Positions 33,130 through 45,472 of a stretch of 64,000 bases of DNA are shown in pieces (within the stretch, counting starts at the first letter, position 1; each line of letters opens with the position of its first letter). The stretch is from Gracilaria vermiculophylla (Eukaryota > Rhodophyta > Florideophyceae > Gracilariales > Gracilariaceae). A model generated the notes under the pieces. It did not search any database and was not told the origin of the DNA. It worked only from the letters and a program-made list of their open reading frames with translations. Both the position numbers and the translations under genes were made by a program. The DNA lies in contig JAHNZQ020000049.1 of the NCBI GenBank assembly GCA_019155205.2, positions 115,064 through 179,063 on the forward strand, given 5' to 3'.

Positions 33130-35415
33130 GCGTCGTGCAAGAAAATCTCGCACGCGCTTTGCGACTCGCTCGCGCCGTGCGCGCAGTTACAATGCAAGTA
33201 CAGCGGGTGTAAGCGGGCGCAGTTGCTGTCCTTGGACCAATGAACAACTCGCCAAGCGACGCAATTACAGAATTTGGGCTGTGTCATTGCTGTGTCTACG
33301 ATGCATCTGTTTCGCGACAAAGTTACAGTCGCTTCTCCCACGGTTCTGGAACCGAGCTATCGCCGATGGAACAGGTGCGTGTGGGGGGCGATAAAGGTGG
33401 AAGCTGCCTTTCGCCCAGTTTGAGATTGCATGGCCGCTTCTGGAACCACCTTGCAACCACGAGTTTTGCATCACCATCGTCCTGCCCTTTCACAACACCC
33501 TCACGAAACCATTACGGATCACACACCCACCCGATCCACTCAAGCATTCTGTGATTCTTATCCAAATGCAACTGTCCTAATCCACTGTGCAACAAGTATC
33601 TTCCATTTCTCCAAAAAATTGATAAACATAATTTGCTTTTAGGGATTGTTTTTCTGCATTATTCAATATCTTTGGCATTATTCCACCGGAGTTGATCTAC
33701 AATAGAGCACTAGCCAAAACAAATCCCAGAAATACAACATGTCCATCGCAAGTACTTGTGAAAGACCATACGTCAAACATATGTGTTCTAGAACATGATT
33801 AAAAGTTTTTAAAATATATATGTAAGCACAGCGTTATGTTTCCATACTATTAAAGTGTGTGGATATACTTTGCATGGAGCGGGAAGACAACTCATGAGCT
33901 TGGTTGAAAATAAAAACTCAAGAAAAAAATGATGATGGAAAAGCTTTAAATGAAATGGGCTACCCTAAACCTGGTGGAAGATACCAGTATTAAAAGGACA
34001 TGAACTTTTCATGTCATTCCCTGAGTCTTTTTCCTTTGGTTATCCCTTTCACACCTAAATTACTACACAAAAACACTTGCAAAAATCTGGCCAGACTATT
34101 TTCCGCAGATATAACTCCCGCTCTCTTTAAAGTAGATGCATTCAGAAAAAGGCCGTTTTTTATAAAAATCTGAATGTACTGTAGCCAACTAAAATATTTC
34201 TACTCCAATCAAGATCACCATATTTTCGAGTATAAGTGCGATCAAACTTATAAGTAGAGTCGGTTTCGAAAGTATAAAGGTAGGGCAACTGACATTTTAA
34301 TGCAAAATATCATTGTTATTACTGTGGTACTACGGAAAGAAGTATCCAAAAAAAGTTAAATGTAACACGAATCGGTAATAAAGTCCCAGTGATTTTCTTT
34401 TGGCGGAGAGCAACGCCGCATAAGCGTTTATCATAGTTCTAGCGCTACCGATCTTAGAGCGCGCTTATGTCCGGCTGTTTCGACAATGTTGTAAATGTCT
34501 GTGACTGTTATGCGCCTGTCGCAACGATCGTCATTAAAGACAAACTATCTGTAATAGAGCTGTTGATACTAAACGAGTCTATCTATACTGAAGAGCAACT
34601 ACAAAATTGGACTGCTTTGTTTCATAAATATAAAAAATCGTTTCCAAATCATAAAATATTTTACTTTATATTGTCAATAAGTATTGCTTCTTATGCTTCA
34701 CAAGCGCTCGTGCTTTCTCGTCTGCAGTAATCCGTTTCACGGAAGCAGTCCTGAGTAGCTCTGCTAAACGAGCAGCTACTTCCAGGAGATTTTTGGATTA
34801 TTTCTAGGAGCGCATTAATTCACCAAGAATGGCAATTCTGATCTCTTGTATGGGCGCTTTTGCAGGGAACAAACTAATTTGTTTCTACTTTTTCCACGAT
34901 TTCACTTCGTTATTCGCGCAAGCTGCGCACAACGTAGATAATATGAGAACACCGATTGCCGAACTTGGCCAGAAACCTTCTCGCTAAGGCCAGGGTATAT
35001 CTTCGGTCCAGATGAATGACCCTGTAGATGAAAATATTGTGCCGGATTCATTACCCTGTTCTTGAGCAAGTGAGATATCGCATTCTGATTATTTTTTTTG
35101 GCGATTTGGATAGATAATTCTATAGTAAACATAAAACCCAAATCATCTCTCTGTTCTTAATACATGAGTGGATTATCGCGCAAAAAGAGTCTGAAAACTT
35201 TTCACCGATGAACTACTCAAAAACTATTCACTTAAGATGCGGACCACTAGGCATTTTCTTTGTCTCACCAAAAAAAGTCGAACAAGTGTTCTCATTCGAG
35301 CACCTTCAGCATATCTGTTTTTGTTTCTTTTTATGTGTAACTGTGGGCTCGTAAACTTATGATGTTGTCATCAACCAGCAGCTTTTTTATTTCAAGATAT
35401 CCGGGCGCGAAGACG
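33130..35415. other. Intergenic, AT-rich
   Basis: The promoter side of the GNAT gene, then AT-rich sequence up to the Tc1 derivative. No gene or repeat boundary is recognised. Confidence 0.4.
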
Positions 35416-35417
35416 TA

Positions 35418-36703
35418 AAGTCTGTTTCAAAATTATAGGACACCCGGCATTTTGATGCAAATCATCGTTTTTAGTACTGTAGTGCTACCAAAATTAGTTT
35501 TCAAAAAACTTCAAGTTAAAAAACCGTTTCAAAATCATAGGACATGTCCCTTTCAACCTTCATTTTGCCTTCTTCAATAGATGATTTTCGCTTTTATGTA
35601 CCAATCAATACTAATTCAACGCTTTTGCATCGCGTTTTTCTAACTTCCCATATTTAAAATATTCATAGTTTTCGCGCTATTTCCAATACTTTTCCTTTAA
35701 TCAAAACCTGTTCAGAATGGCCTGTAATGGCCATAAATCATTCTAGCGAGTACAGATTATTCGGTTTCAAGAGGGTTGAAGTAAATCTAACGCGTGAGTA
35801 TCTGCGTGGCATTAGTTTATAGCAAGCGAAGAACGTTTTTCATTGCTATAGACTACTAAACGGCGGCGCTATTTTGGTGAAAAACCAGATTACATTTCTG
35901 ATAAGATATGTAAACTTTTATAAAACTTTGTGTTAAAGCATTTGAAAGCCTTCTTAAGTCTGTAATGCTTACTGAGAAGGCTTTATATGTAGTTGTTTTC
36001 ATCTAGAATCCAGTACATAGCGTAATATGAGCTCTAATAAAACTTATCTGTATTCAAATTTTATTTGATGTTTGTTGCTTATGATAACAATATGTAAAAC
36101 ACTGTTGTTCATCCTCATCAAAGTTTTACTCATTTTCAAATGCATTCTTTTTGCAGCTGACTTTATTTTCAGTGCTCATTGCATACTGTGGCACGAGTAT
36201 TTGTTTATTTTCAGCTTTCAAAAGGAAACGTTGTTCAGTTTTATAAACCGAAAGAACTTTGAAGCGTTTTTCATTACCATATTATTCATTTTTTGTAAAC
36301 GATTCGTTCTTTTCATGGGTTTTTGAGTGCAAAACACATTGTCAAGACAATATTCTTGCAAAACGTTATACTCATTGTTTTAGATGAGCAATATAAAGCT
36401 ATCATTAAAACTTTATGTTTATATTACAGTATATATTGAATATACTGGTACAAAAATGAGAACAATGGCCTACATCTAAGGTACTATTTGAAGTTCTGTG
36501 TTGTAAGCTTTTACTTTATAAGATCTTGTGCTCTTTTGAGGAAAGAAAGCAACATGATGTGGAAATAATCACGCGCGAGTTGGAAGTGTCCTATACTTTT
36601 GAAACGCGTTTTTGAGGGTTTTAACGAAGGGTGTTGGCTACAGTTGGCAAAAATCCATATGTTGGCGCACTTTTGCACTGTCCTATATTTTTGAAACGCA
36701 CTG
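35418..36703. mobile_element. Non-autonomous Tc1/mariner derivative (IR/DR ends)
   Basis: Both ends match the Tc1 element at 55480-56770. Left outer repeat gtttcaaaattataggacac is at 35424-35443 and left inner gtttcaaaatcataggacat at 35526-35545. The inverted partners are at 36586-36605 (inner) and 36678-36697 (outer). TA flanks the element at 35416-35417 and 36704-36705. About 370 bases on the left and 160 on the right resemble the autonomous copy. The middle (about 35.8-36.54 kb) does not; it is AT-rich sequence without transposase. This is an internally replaced copy that would need a transposase in trans. Confidence 0.8.
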
Positions 36704-37049
36704 TATCAGCACGGTCGTCTGGATTTCTCTTTTTGTACGTAACGCTGAAAACAGACTCAGAGAGCCTCAAGCACTACCTCAAGAGATGAATTTTCAGTGA
36801 GTTTGAATATTTGCACCATTTTCAAATATATTCTTGATGAGTTACGTGACATCACTTTCATATTGTATTTTGTACTTGCTGAAATATACATGTTACCAAC
36901 CATGCTCACGCATGTTCTTGTTCATGCTTCTAAAAGAGGTCTTCTGTTCAAAGTTTCTCGAAAGAGAAGTCCTCAACTCACATTTTCTTGTTTTAACCTC
37001 TCTCTCCTCTTGAAAGGTTATGGTCTCAGCCTACATCTGTAATTTTCAT

Positions 37050-37602
37050 TGTGGTACCGTCAGTTCTCCTTTCGAGGTGGTATTGCACAACTTTTGTTAG
37101 GAGTTTTTGTTGACTCCAAAGGCGCGTCTTCCTAATGGTGGTCTCCCGTACTCGCTGTTGCGAGCCGGGGGACTTGTGAAAGGGGATCCGCAAACACCAA
37201 GCGGAGGGGGAGGTTCACTGGGCGGACACTGCTTCTACAGGCGCTGCTACGAGGCAACCTGGGGACCGGCGGCTTAGAAACCTTGGAGTGTACGACGAGA
37301 GTCTCCAACCGGAAGAATAGATGCAGACTCAAGGGTGCTTGCTTTACTTCCCCAGAGGTGGAGGTCGACCGGCAGATTTAGTATCAAGCCGGGAGCTCGC
37401 CTCAGCAGGTCTCACTACTGCAGTAATTACCCGCACAAAATTATTAAAATAAATATGAATTCTATGGTCTCTCAAGGATACTGTAGCCGACGCGGGCCGA
37501 ATTATGCACCACGTGGCTCGGTTAATAAAATACGAGCCCTCCTTAGGAATATCACGCCATGAAGCCACTTCACAATATCACCTTACGATCCAGTGTACTA
37601 CA
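37050..37602 (+). repeat. Family A copia LTR, copy A1
   Basis: Begins TGTGGTAC and ends GTACTACA, imperfect inverted termini of 7/8. Boundaries follow from the solo copy A4 (53133-53696), with which it aligns over the whole length. Copia gag codons follow right after it, so it looks like a 5' LTR. No clear tRNA primer site is seen directly downstream. Confidence 0.8.
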
Positions 37603-38520
37603 TTCAGCAATGGAATTCGAAGGTACTAGTCCGCATTCAGCCATCCGATGAGAAACACGATTACAAATTATGGAAGATCCGAATTGATGCCGCATGTCAC
37701 GCTAAAGGTACTGGAGATGTACTCGCTCAGACCCGAAACCCCGTCACTTCTGATGAAGGGAAGAAATTTGAATGGGAGGTCAACATGAAGAAAGCCCGTA
37801 GACTAATGATTTTCGTTCTTTCAGATGAATCTCTACGACTCGTACATAGAGACATTGGAAGCCCTCGTAAGATGTTGAAGCGACGAAACGATCGTTTTTC
37901 ATCGACATCGACCGCTTATCGCATTTCTGAGATGTGCAAACCCATCAATATGAGGTATATTGATGTTCGTCATCATGTGGGCCGCAATATCGATAAGATG
38001 GCTGGCATTATTGAACAACTAGCTGGGATGTAGAATATGCTACCGGGAGAGCTTTCTGTGGCTTTCTTAACGTCTTCTATAGCTGCAGCTGAACGTAATC
38101 CCGTTTATGCAATGATTAACTCTGTTTCTGTCAAAAGTATAACCTAGGAAATTTTGGCCACAAGACTTTTTGATGAAGTCCGGACTTTGGGAACATATAG
38201 CGCAGAACGAGCTGCTGCTGCCAAACCAAAATGTTGCATCAGCCGTAAGGACAATCACACAACCAGTTCTTGGTATCTTAACCCTTTGAGTTCGAAGAAC
38301 ACGCGTATTCTGTTTGACGAGCTCCAGTTGGACCACAATGGGTAACCAGTAGGGAAGAAGGGGGGATCAAATGGACGCAGTGTTCCTTTCAACAAGAATA
38401 AGACTAGCAACCGCGCTGCTGTCCTTCGGACTCTTGAAACGGCTGCGAGAAGTACCAACGCTTAAATCTGGATCGAAAACGTATTTGATCTTCTCCTCAA
38501 GTCATTTAAACCAAAGTTAC
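37603..38520 (+). pseudogene. Ty1/copia gag relic
   Basis: The frame 37593-38033 carries a copia Gag-like (UBN2/DUF4219) block: DYKLWKIRIDAAC, a conserved W, then MKKARRLMIFVLSDE and IDKMAGIIEQLAGM. In-frame stops break it at about 38033 and later. Around 38230 the frame CCISRKDNHTTSSWYLNP looks like a decayed CCHC zinc knuckle. Protease, integrase and RT are missing before the next LTR, so this internal region is reduced to gag and short remnants. Confidence 0.65.
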
Positions 38521-38821
38521 GAATGCAGTATACCAATTGCTATTTGAAACAATTTCGATATCGCAGCACTGGAAAGGGGTGTAACGCCTTTGAATGGGTC
38601 ACATGATGGATATGATATCAAGGTAATTTTGAGCAACTTATCGGTCTCATCATACAGTTTTATGAGCCTTCTGTCAATTTTAGCTCTCACGGCGAAGCAA
38701 CTAGCTGTTCTCATCTTGCCAAAGATGGTATACTTCAAAGATCATAAGGATGATCCACGAATTATTGGCAGAGCGCCAAGAAACTCAGACGGACTATACC
38801 AAATTTCCGAAGAATACTCTT

Positions 38822-39302
38822 TGTGGTCCCTTCAGTTCTCCTGTCGAGGTGGGAGCGCACAAAGTCTGGTAGGAGTTTTTTGTGACTCCAAAGGCATAAG
38901 TTCCTTAAGGCGGTCTCCGGTAATCACAGTCACTAGTCGAGAGAATCCTGGTAAAAGTCCGCAATCACCATCCAAAAAAAGGGGGTTTACTGGGCGGACA
39001 TTGCCCCTACAGGCGCTGCCATTAGTCAACCATGGGATTGCCGGCTCAGAAATCACTACAGGGATCGTAAATACCTAAAGTCGTTGGACAACAGTCTCCA
39101 ACCGGGAAAAGTAGAAGAAGACTCAAGGGTGCTTGATTTGCTTCCCCCAGAGGTGTAATTCAACCGGCAGATTAAGTATAATTCCGGGAACTCGCCTCGA
39201 AAGGTCTCTCTAATGTACTAATTACCTACACTAATTAACGAAAAAAACCTAAATTCTACAATTCCCTAGGGACAATATCAACTTATGATCCAATGTACTT
39301 TA
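38822..39302 (+). repeat. Family A copia LTR, copy A2
   Basis: Aligns with A1 from TGTGG to about gatccaatgtac, in the same orientation 1.8 kb downstream. It lacks the segment around the gatactgtag...aggaatat part. It may be the 3' LTR of the same gutted element. A1 and A2 have diverged clearly, so the insertion is old. No matching 5-bp duplication flanks the A1-A2 pair. Confidence 0.7.
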
Positions 39303-39549
39303 TACTCCCTTTCCTGAATTGAACCACGTCTCAGAGATGCACCCTCTCATGTATCGATCATTGAATGGATCCTAATGGCGGTGACGTCATAACGGTCTCT
39401 CACAATGTGGCAAATCCTCCCTTCCAGGAATTCCCTCGAATTTTCTAGTTTCCGCGCTGTCGACTAACCGTGGGCTCGCTTATCTCCTTTGCGGCATTCT
39501 TGGGTCTCAAATTCTTGACTTAACCTCGTCTGCTCCTTCTTGGTGTACC

Positions 39550-42100
39550 CCGCTGGTGCCATACTACTAGGCGGCGGTGACCTCCTTTGTCAAGCCCGAG
39601 TGTCGTCCGTATGGCTTAGGGGGCCTACCGTTTGCATCCGGGGCACGGGCCGGTCTGGACTGTCTGCTGGCTCTTCCCCGTGATTTAGTGTCGCTGAGTG
39701 TTCTACGGCGCCCAGCAATCCGATTTCCTCGAGGATTTCTTTCCGGAAACGCCCGCGTCGTCATGCCCACTCGTTCATTCTCATTGAAAACATCTCGACT
39801 CATATTCCTCCCTTCTGACGTATCTTCGGTCTTCATTTGATAAGAACTCGTTCCCCGCAATGGTCTTCATTTCCTTCCCTGCATCCCCTTGTCCGTCCTG
39901 TCCGCGTATTCCTTGATGGCTTCGTAACATGGCTCCCTCTCCTGACAGGTGTATAACGGCGGGCCTCTACTCTGATGGTGTTCCGCGTAATTCCTGTTGT
40001 GGCACTACACACGCGGTCTCCGTACTTCCCGACGTACACCTTCGGGATGAATCCTCCAACACAAGGTCCTGCTTCTCCATCTGATCCTGAGGAAAATCAG
40101 ACCTCTACCAATGCACCGCTCCGCCCAGGGGAGAACTTCGACCATCGTGCTACATGGGTCTTTGTGCCCTTCCATGACCGGGGCGCCAGTATTCCATGTT
40201 ATATTGAGGATTACGTTCACAATTTTGGGTCTTACCTTCAGGCAATGCGATTCCGCGCCGTATCGAAGGTCGCTTGGAATGACAAGAAGCGAAAATGAGT
40301 GGACGCCTTCCGTGCTCACTGGCTCCACATTCCGGTGTACGGTGACACTTATCCGACCACTGCCGGACCCTGCGACACTTCTTACTTCAGTTGTGAAGAG
40401 GAGGGCGAGATTCAGTCTCGACTCCAACTAATGTTGCACAGAAAAAGCACTCACCAGCGAGCAGGGCGCCCTAAAAGCATCACCGATGGTCTCTCCGTCC
40501 TTGTGGTACTGCCATTCGATCTTCCATACGATTGCTTCAATTGGCTGATCCTCAAATATTTGGGGGACGCACCTTCCGGATTAAATCCGAGTGCGGAACG
40601 CCTACGGATACTTCTATGGTTGGCATAACTCGGAGTTCCATTAAATGACTTTCGGGAAACGTCCGAAGTATTACCCCAAGGTGAAAAACTTCTGGAGAGA
40701 CCATTGAGTCTCCCTGCATCTCTATGTAGCGACGACAACTACATTCGCGTACCATGCCTCAGAGATTCTGGATCCACAGGACTCCGTAGCACGGTTCATC
40801 TTGCTAAACGCCTCGATGGAATATGCGGTCGGCACCCTAGGGGCTTTTCTCCATGAAACGGACAAGGGCGTCAATTCCCATAATAGGTATCGCGAGAGTC
40901 GCTGTAACTAGGATTCTTCATGCCAGCCAGCTGCCCGACGTTTGCTCCCATTGTTGGTGCCAATTATCAAGGTCCTTCGCTCATTACGGATTCAGAACTT
41001 GGTGAACGTCACCGCATGGAGCAAATCCAAGGCAGAGAGGCTGCTGGACTACAACCTTCAGGTGGCGTTAAACGATAGGCCGGTTCTTCTCTGATACGAC
41101 TACGGCGAGGACACGTTTTATCCCATGGTTAGAAACTGCAATGGAGACGATGATGAGAAAGCCTATCCGGCCTTCCCTCGTCTTGGAGCTTCTCTGGTTC
41201 CTCAGGTGCCGCAGCTGCGTGTCCCTCATAATGATCCCATGTTGGTGAGCCTGGCGATCCGTACGCCACTTCCGGCTCCAGCTCCGTCGTAGGAGCTGGC
41301 TGTGCCCCCCGAAGTGGTGGCATGGCCTCCAGATTTGTCGCCGGATCATCCCGCGGTGGTTACCGATGTGGCTCCTATCGAAGAGGATGAGATTACTCTG
41401 GTCCCTCTGGTCCCGAAAGCTTCAGCCCCGGTACTGCGTCCCCGTTTGAGGAGCATCCCGGTTGCGATTCTTTGGCCTGACTTGAGAAGCGTCCGGGCTC
41501 CTGTGCAGCCGTCTCCTACGGTGCTGGCTGATCCGCTTTTGTCTGTAACGTTCGCTGCGGCAGTGCTTTCAGCATCCGCTCGGGAACTAACCGTTGTGGT
41601 TGGTCCACCGTCCACGACTCCTTCTGTAACGACTTTTATTCCGTCGGCAGGGATTGTCATTTCCTGCGCATCCTTGGATGACTCCTTCTCTTAGGATTTC
41701 GGTACTACCTTTTTGGAGTTGATGTAGGCTTGTGTCGGGACGAACCGCCTTGCGCCTGCTTCTTCTTAGGAGGCCCTGCGCGAGGCTCGTGATTTGGTCC
41801 ATGAGCCTCATAGGGCAAGGGCGGACCAAGCCTGGATGGCTGCAATAAAGGAGAGCCTGAAGGATCTCATTGGGAGCCAAGCTCTAGTAGTAGCGAAGCC
41901 TCGCCTGGATGCAAAGTATGCGACGTATTATCGTCACCTGTAGGCGAAAATGACCGGGCGATGATAGGTGTCCGATAAAGCGACAGAATGAATTCCTTTG
42001 ATGTGGAGCACCAGCCCCCCGACCGATGATTGCTGTACGCCCTGGCCGTGCCCAAGCGCTCAGCAAAAAGAGGTTCCCCCTCTGGCTCATACTAAAAAAC
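39550..42100 (+). pseudogene. Unidentified transposon-like coding relic
   Basis: Plus-strand frames at 39975-40298, 40299-40628 and 41302-41694 are separated by stops and frameshifts. They share a Pro/Ala-rich, Gag-like composition (FGMNPPTQGPASPSDPEEN, WNDKKRK, and a charged helix-like stretch near 41.78-41.88 kb). No enzyme motif is seen. It lies between the copia relic and the chromovirus and is probably an ORF1/gag of another element. The family cannot be assigned. Confidence 0.35.
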
Positions 42101-42211
42101 CAGGTAATGGCGACTTGGAGGCGAAAAACAAAACTACAGATGAGGGCGAGATAGCGAAGAAAGAAAACAACCCCGTCTTGTGGCGCCTCTCTCTTTCCTA
42201 AACGGAAACAC

Positions 42212-42577
42212 TTATGCGGAAATGCGTTTCTGCTCCAGAACGGCGTGGCATCTTCTGAGAAAGTTCTCCGGAATTTGTCCTGGAGATTCTTTAGTGTCAT
42301 CTTCTGAGTTGTACCCGTACCAGCCGACGCAATACAGTTTTTCTGCAGGTATCTGTCGGTGAGAGACAATATGATCAACCGCATAAAGCATATCAACATG
42401 AAGGGTCATGATGGCTTCAGGAGCTTCCTCCAATGGTTCACGGGGAGCGGTGATTAGAGTTACAGTATCCATCGGTTTCGTCGCTTTTGAGGTGTTCGGG
42501 ATAGGAATATTTGCGTGTGGTTTCTGAAGTGGGGTGGAGGGCGTTCCCGAAAGGGAAGCCGTCGGGACTTTCGTCAT
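42212..42577 (-). pseudogene. Chromovirus chromodomain
   Basis: The frame contains YAVDHIVSHRQIPAEKLYCV, then GWYGYNSEDDTKESPGQIPE and NFLRRCHAVL. The aromatic-cage pattern (Y...W.GY...D.T.EP) of chromodomains is largely kept, though the usual W of DTWEP is K here. In chromoviruses this domain guides integration towards particular chromatin marks. Confidence 0.7.
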
Positions 42578-43124
42578 CCGATCAAGGGTGATGATGTCTC
42601 GGTGCCCGTCTAGCTCGATTCCAACAGTGTCCCTGTTGGTGTCCAGGATTTTGTAAGGCTCTGAGGTGTTTGGCGCTCACTTGCGCGTGACATCCGGTGG
42701 TTCATCGGATGTCTCCCCACGTTTGTCAAAGAAACCCTCGTCTCTTTCCTGTAGTTGAGGTCCTTTCTTCATCTTCAGGTCAAAATCTCGTTTATATCTC
42801 TTCTGCGAGGCGTTGAGTCTCTCATTTGCGAGGAAGAGTTCTTCCTCATACCGTCTAGAAATAAAACGCTTTGCTTGAGCCACTAGTGGTGGGATCCATC
42901 CGCTTGGTGCGCCATATAGCTTGCTGCTACAACTGCATTACGCGAAACGCTCTAGAGCACCAAATTGGGAGGAGCAGTCCCCACGGAACGGTGCATCTGC
43001 AGGTTTGTGCTTTCGAGAACTGGCCCATATAAGCGTCCCAACCATTGTGTTGATCCGCGACGTAGTTTTTCAGCCTTAAGGCGACAGTTTTCTTAACTCT
43101 CTCGGCCTTGCTGTTGGTCTCGGG

Positions 43125-43664
43125 CTAGTATGCAGTTGTAAACAAGTACTTCATCCCTAGAACTTCTGAGATGGCATTGAATAGCTTCGCCGCAAAATAT
43201 GGTCCGCTGTGCGTAAGGAGGTACAGCGGGATCCCACATTGGTGCATATGATTCTCAAGAAAGGTACCGGCAACTACTGCTGCCGTCGTGCTCCTGAAGA
43301 GAATGGTGCGCGTGATCTTCAAGAACCGATCGGTGATCACGAGGAAAAATCTGTATTCTTTCTTTGAATTAGAGAGAAGGTCCTAAATATCTATGGCTAC
43401 GAACTTCAAAGATCCTGAAGGCGGGAGCGGGGTGAGCAACGTCCAGTGTTTGCGGATATGCCCCCGAGCATTGGCGCACAAGTGTCTATCCGCCACCATA
43501 TGGAAGGCCTCATTAGCATGTGCGGCCGATAAAACTCCCTTCGCGCCGTAAAACATATGCGCATTCCACAAGGGTGCCCGGAAAGGCGAGGATAGTGTGA
43601 AAGATACAGCACCCTCGCCCGTAGACTCGTAAGGATCACCTTTTGGAGAGAGCCGTTCATACAA
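43125..43664 (-). pseudogene. Chromovirus integrase (zinc-binding and core)
   Basis: 43664-43383 holds the H2C2 zinc-binding part (HANEAFHMVADRHLCANARG) leading towards the first catalytic Asp (FVAIDI). 43340-43125 holds the core (MITDRFLKITRTI, STTAAVVAGTFLENH, HSGPYFAAKLFNAI). The second catalytic position, usually Asp in TDNGPQF, reads HSGPYF, so the active site is lost. Stop codons separate the two parts. Confidence 0.65.
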
Positions 43665-44009
43665 GGGCGGCGAACAAGTACGCCGTCGCAGTCAACCTGC
43701 AATGAGGATGTTAGGCTCCCTGCAGTTGCGAGGCACTCCCTGCCGTAAGTTTAAATACTCCGCATTTTTACGAACTCCACTATGGGGATGGGAGGACTTC
43801 GTTCTCCTCCTCGAGGGAGGCAATCATCTCAGGGAGTCCAGTAAACGTTCCTCCCCTTTCACAACATTCCACGTATTCTTCTTCGGATCCTTATTCTCCA
43901 TCGGCGCTATCAATAACTTGACACGGAAGAGTGTCCTGAAAAGGTGTTTTATTTTCTCTTTTTGTAGATATACATGACAGTTCTCCCACCGCCTGATGCT
44001 CTATGCCAG

Positions 44010-44300
44010 GACGGTGAACGATGTCAAACTCGTACTACAACAGGCGTAGTCTGAGCAGGTCGTACTCCACCTCTGAGGAATCTAACCAAGGACACTTGAA
44101 TCTACGTCTATTTTTCCAGTTGGAGACTCTCGTCAACCATCGTTAGGTTTCTAAGCCACCGATCCCCAGGTCGCCACGTAGCATCGTTTGAAGGAGCATT
44201 TTCCGCGCAGTGAACCTCCCCCTCCGCTTAGTAATTTCGGATCCTCTTTCAGAACTTCCCCGGCTCGTAAAAGCGATTACCGGAGACCACCTTCAGGAAC
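44010..44300 (-). repeat. Family A LTR fragment A3, inserted in chromovirus RT
   Basis: The reverse complement aligns with the middle of family A (gagttcctgaaggtggtct, ggatccgaaat, aagcggagggggaggttcac, ggatcggtggcttagaaacc). The first ~80 bases and the 3' third of the LTR are missing or unrecognisable. It starts right where the RT palm sequence stops. Confidence 0.65.
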
Positions 44301-44329
44301 TCGCCAAAAAATCGCACTTTCTAAAGTTT

Positions 44330-45208
44330 GAGGGTTACGTCTGCATCCCGTAAAACGGTCATGACCTCCATTACATGGGGGAGGTCTTCATTCAGGTTTT
44401 CTGAGAAGACGAAAATGTCTTCCGGATACACGAGACACGTCTACCAATTGAAACGGCTCAGCATGAGTTTGATGGATCACTGGAAGGTAGTGGGTGCATT
44501 TGGTAGCCCAAAGAGCATCCGTTTGAAGCGGTAGGGGCCAAAATTGCAAACGAAAGCGGTCTTTTTGCGGTCTTTATCCCTAGCGAAGACTTATCGGTAG
44601 CTTCAAGTCGCATCTAACGCGGTAAAAACGGTGGCACTTCCAAGGAAGTCAATACACTCGTCCTTGCGGGGAATGAGGTACAAATCGTGTATCATCATGG
44701 AATTTAGCCTGCAATAGTTGACGCAGGCACGCCTGGTTTCATCCGATTTCAGGACCAGTTCCACTGGAGATGCCCAACGTGACTCAAAAAGCTCAATTAC
44801 ACCTGTACGGAGCATCTCGTACACTTGGAACTCTTCCACATGCCGGACGTTTGGTCCGGCCTTGGAAGGCTGCTATGACACCGGACTTGCATTTGGCTGC
44901 CGATCATGAAGGTAATCCGTTGCACTAGTCTCTCCAAGAAAGCCGTCCCATATTGTGGTGAACTCCCGCAACATATCGTGGAGGCGCTCGCAATGTGACT
45001 CTGGAACTTGTCCAACGTCGAGATCCTCCAGTGCCTTCTGAGGGTCTACCGCGTCTACGTTTGTCGGCGTGCGGCTTTCTCTTTCACTGGCCTCTCCGTT
45101 GCCCTTGATAGACAAAATTTTCCCTCTCGTGGGTAAGAGATAACACTTTCCCGTCCGGATATTGGGCTGCCATCCCTTTTGGGGCACTGCCCTCGGTGAC
45201 AATCCCAA
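44330..45208 (-). pseudogene. Chromovirus reverse transcriptase
   Basis: Frames at 45208-44873 and 45015-44797 give the pre-RT part. 44839-44603 gives FESRWASPVELVLKSDETRR, then CVNYCRLNSMMIHDLYLIPR, a typical gypsy RT finger/palm. Near 44400-44440 the catalytic box reads YPEDIFVFSENLNEDLPHVM instead of YLDD-type, so the first catalytic Asp of the pair is now Glu. The sequence then runs into the family A fragment; RNase H is not recognised. Confidence 0.7.
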
Positions 45209-45347
45209 GGACCTCGGCCGTGGTTATTTTGGTTTGGGCCATTTCCAGTGGATTTGGTGTAAATGAGTCAGTGACTTGGTTTTTCATCGGATACTGGGGG
45301 GAAGGGTTACCAAGGTTGGCAGCCAGGATGCGGAAAGGGGCATGCAG

Positions 45348-45426
45348 TGTTGATAGTTCAAATGGTGAACTGTGCGCCCTGTGTCACAAGAGAGTATAGC
45401 GCAAATAGCTCATTTATTTTCTAACA
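45348..45426. repeat. TRIM left LTR
   Basis: 79 bp, identical to 45578-45656, TG...CA termini with the imperfect inverted ends TGTTGA/CTAACA. Confidence 0.9.
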
Positions 45427-45441
45427 GGTTATGGGCCCAGC
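45427..45441 (+). promoter_or_regulatory. TRIM primer-binding site (half initiator-tRNA-Met type)
   Basis: GGTTATGGGCCCAGC directly follows the left LTR. It is complementary to the anticodon stem-loop of eukaryotic initiator tRNA-Met (GCTGGGCCCATAACC), the half-tRNA primer used by Drosophila copia-type elements. This fixes the element's orientation as plus. Confidence 0.8.
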
Positions 45442-45455
45442 TAATCGCTAGGACC

Positions 45456-45472
45456 CTGGGTTCGACTCCCAG
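45456..45472 (+). other. tRNA T-arm-like hairpin / Pol III B-box-like site in TRIM
   Basis: ctggg-ttcgact-cccag forms a 5-bp stem with a 7-base loop that fits the TTCRANY T-loop rule, and it contains GGTTCGACTCC, a B-box match. The LTR just upstream has TAGCGCAAAT, loosely A-box-like. It may be a tRNA-derived piece or chance. Confidence 0.5.

Noticed and set aside
36072..36326. 84-codon hydrophobic frame inside the Tc1 derivative
   Set aside because: It is AT-rich sequence giving Phe/Ile/Leu by composition; no promoter or family signature.
40005..40427. Minus-strand 140-codon frame in the transposon relic
   Set aside because: The plus-strand frames over the same span form a more coherent, if broken, series.
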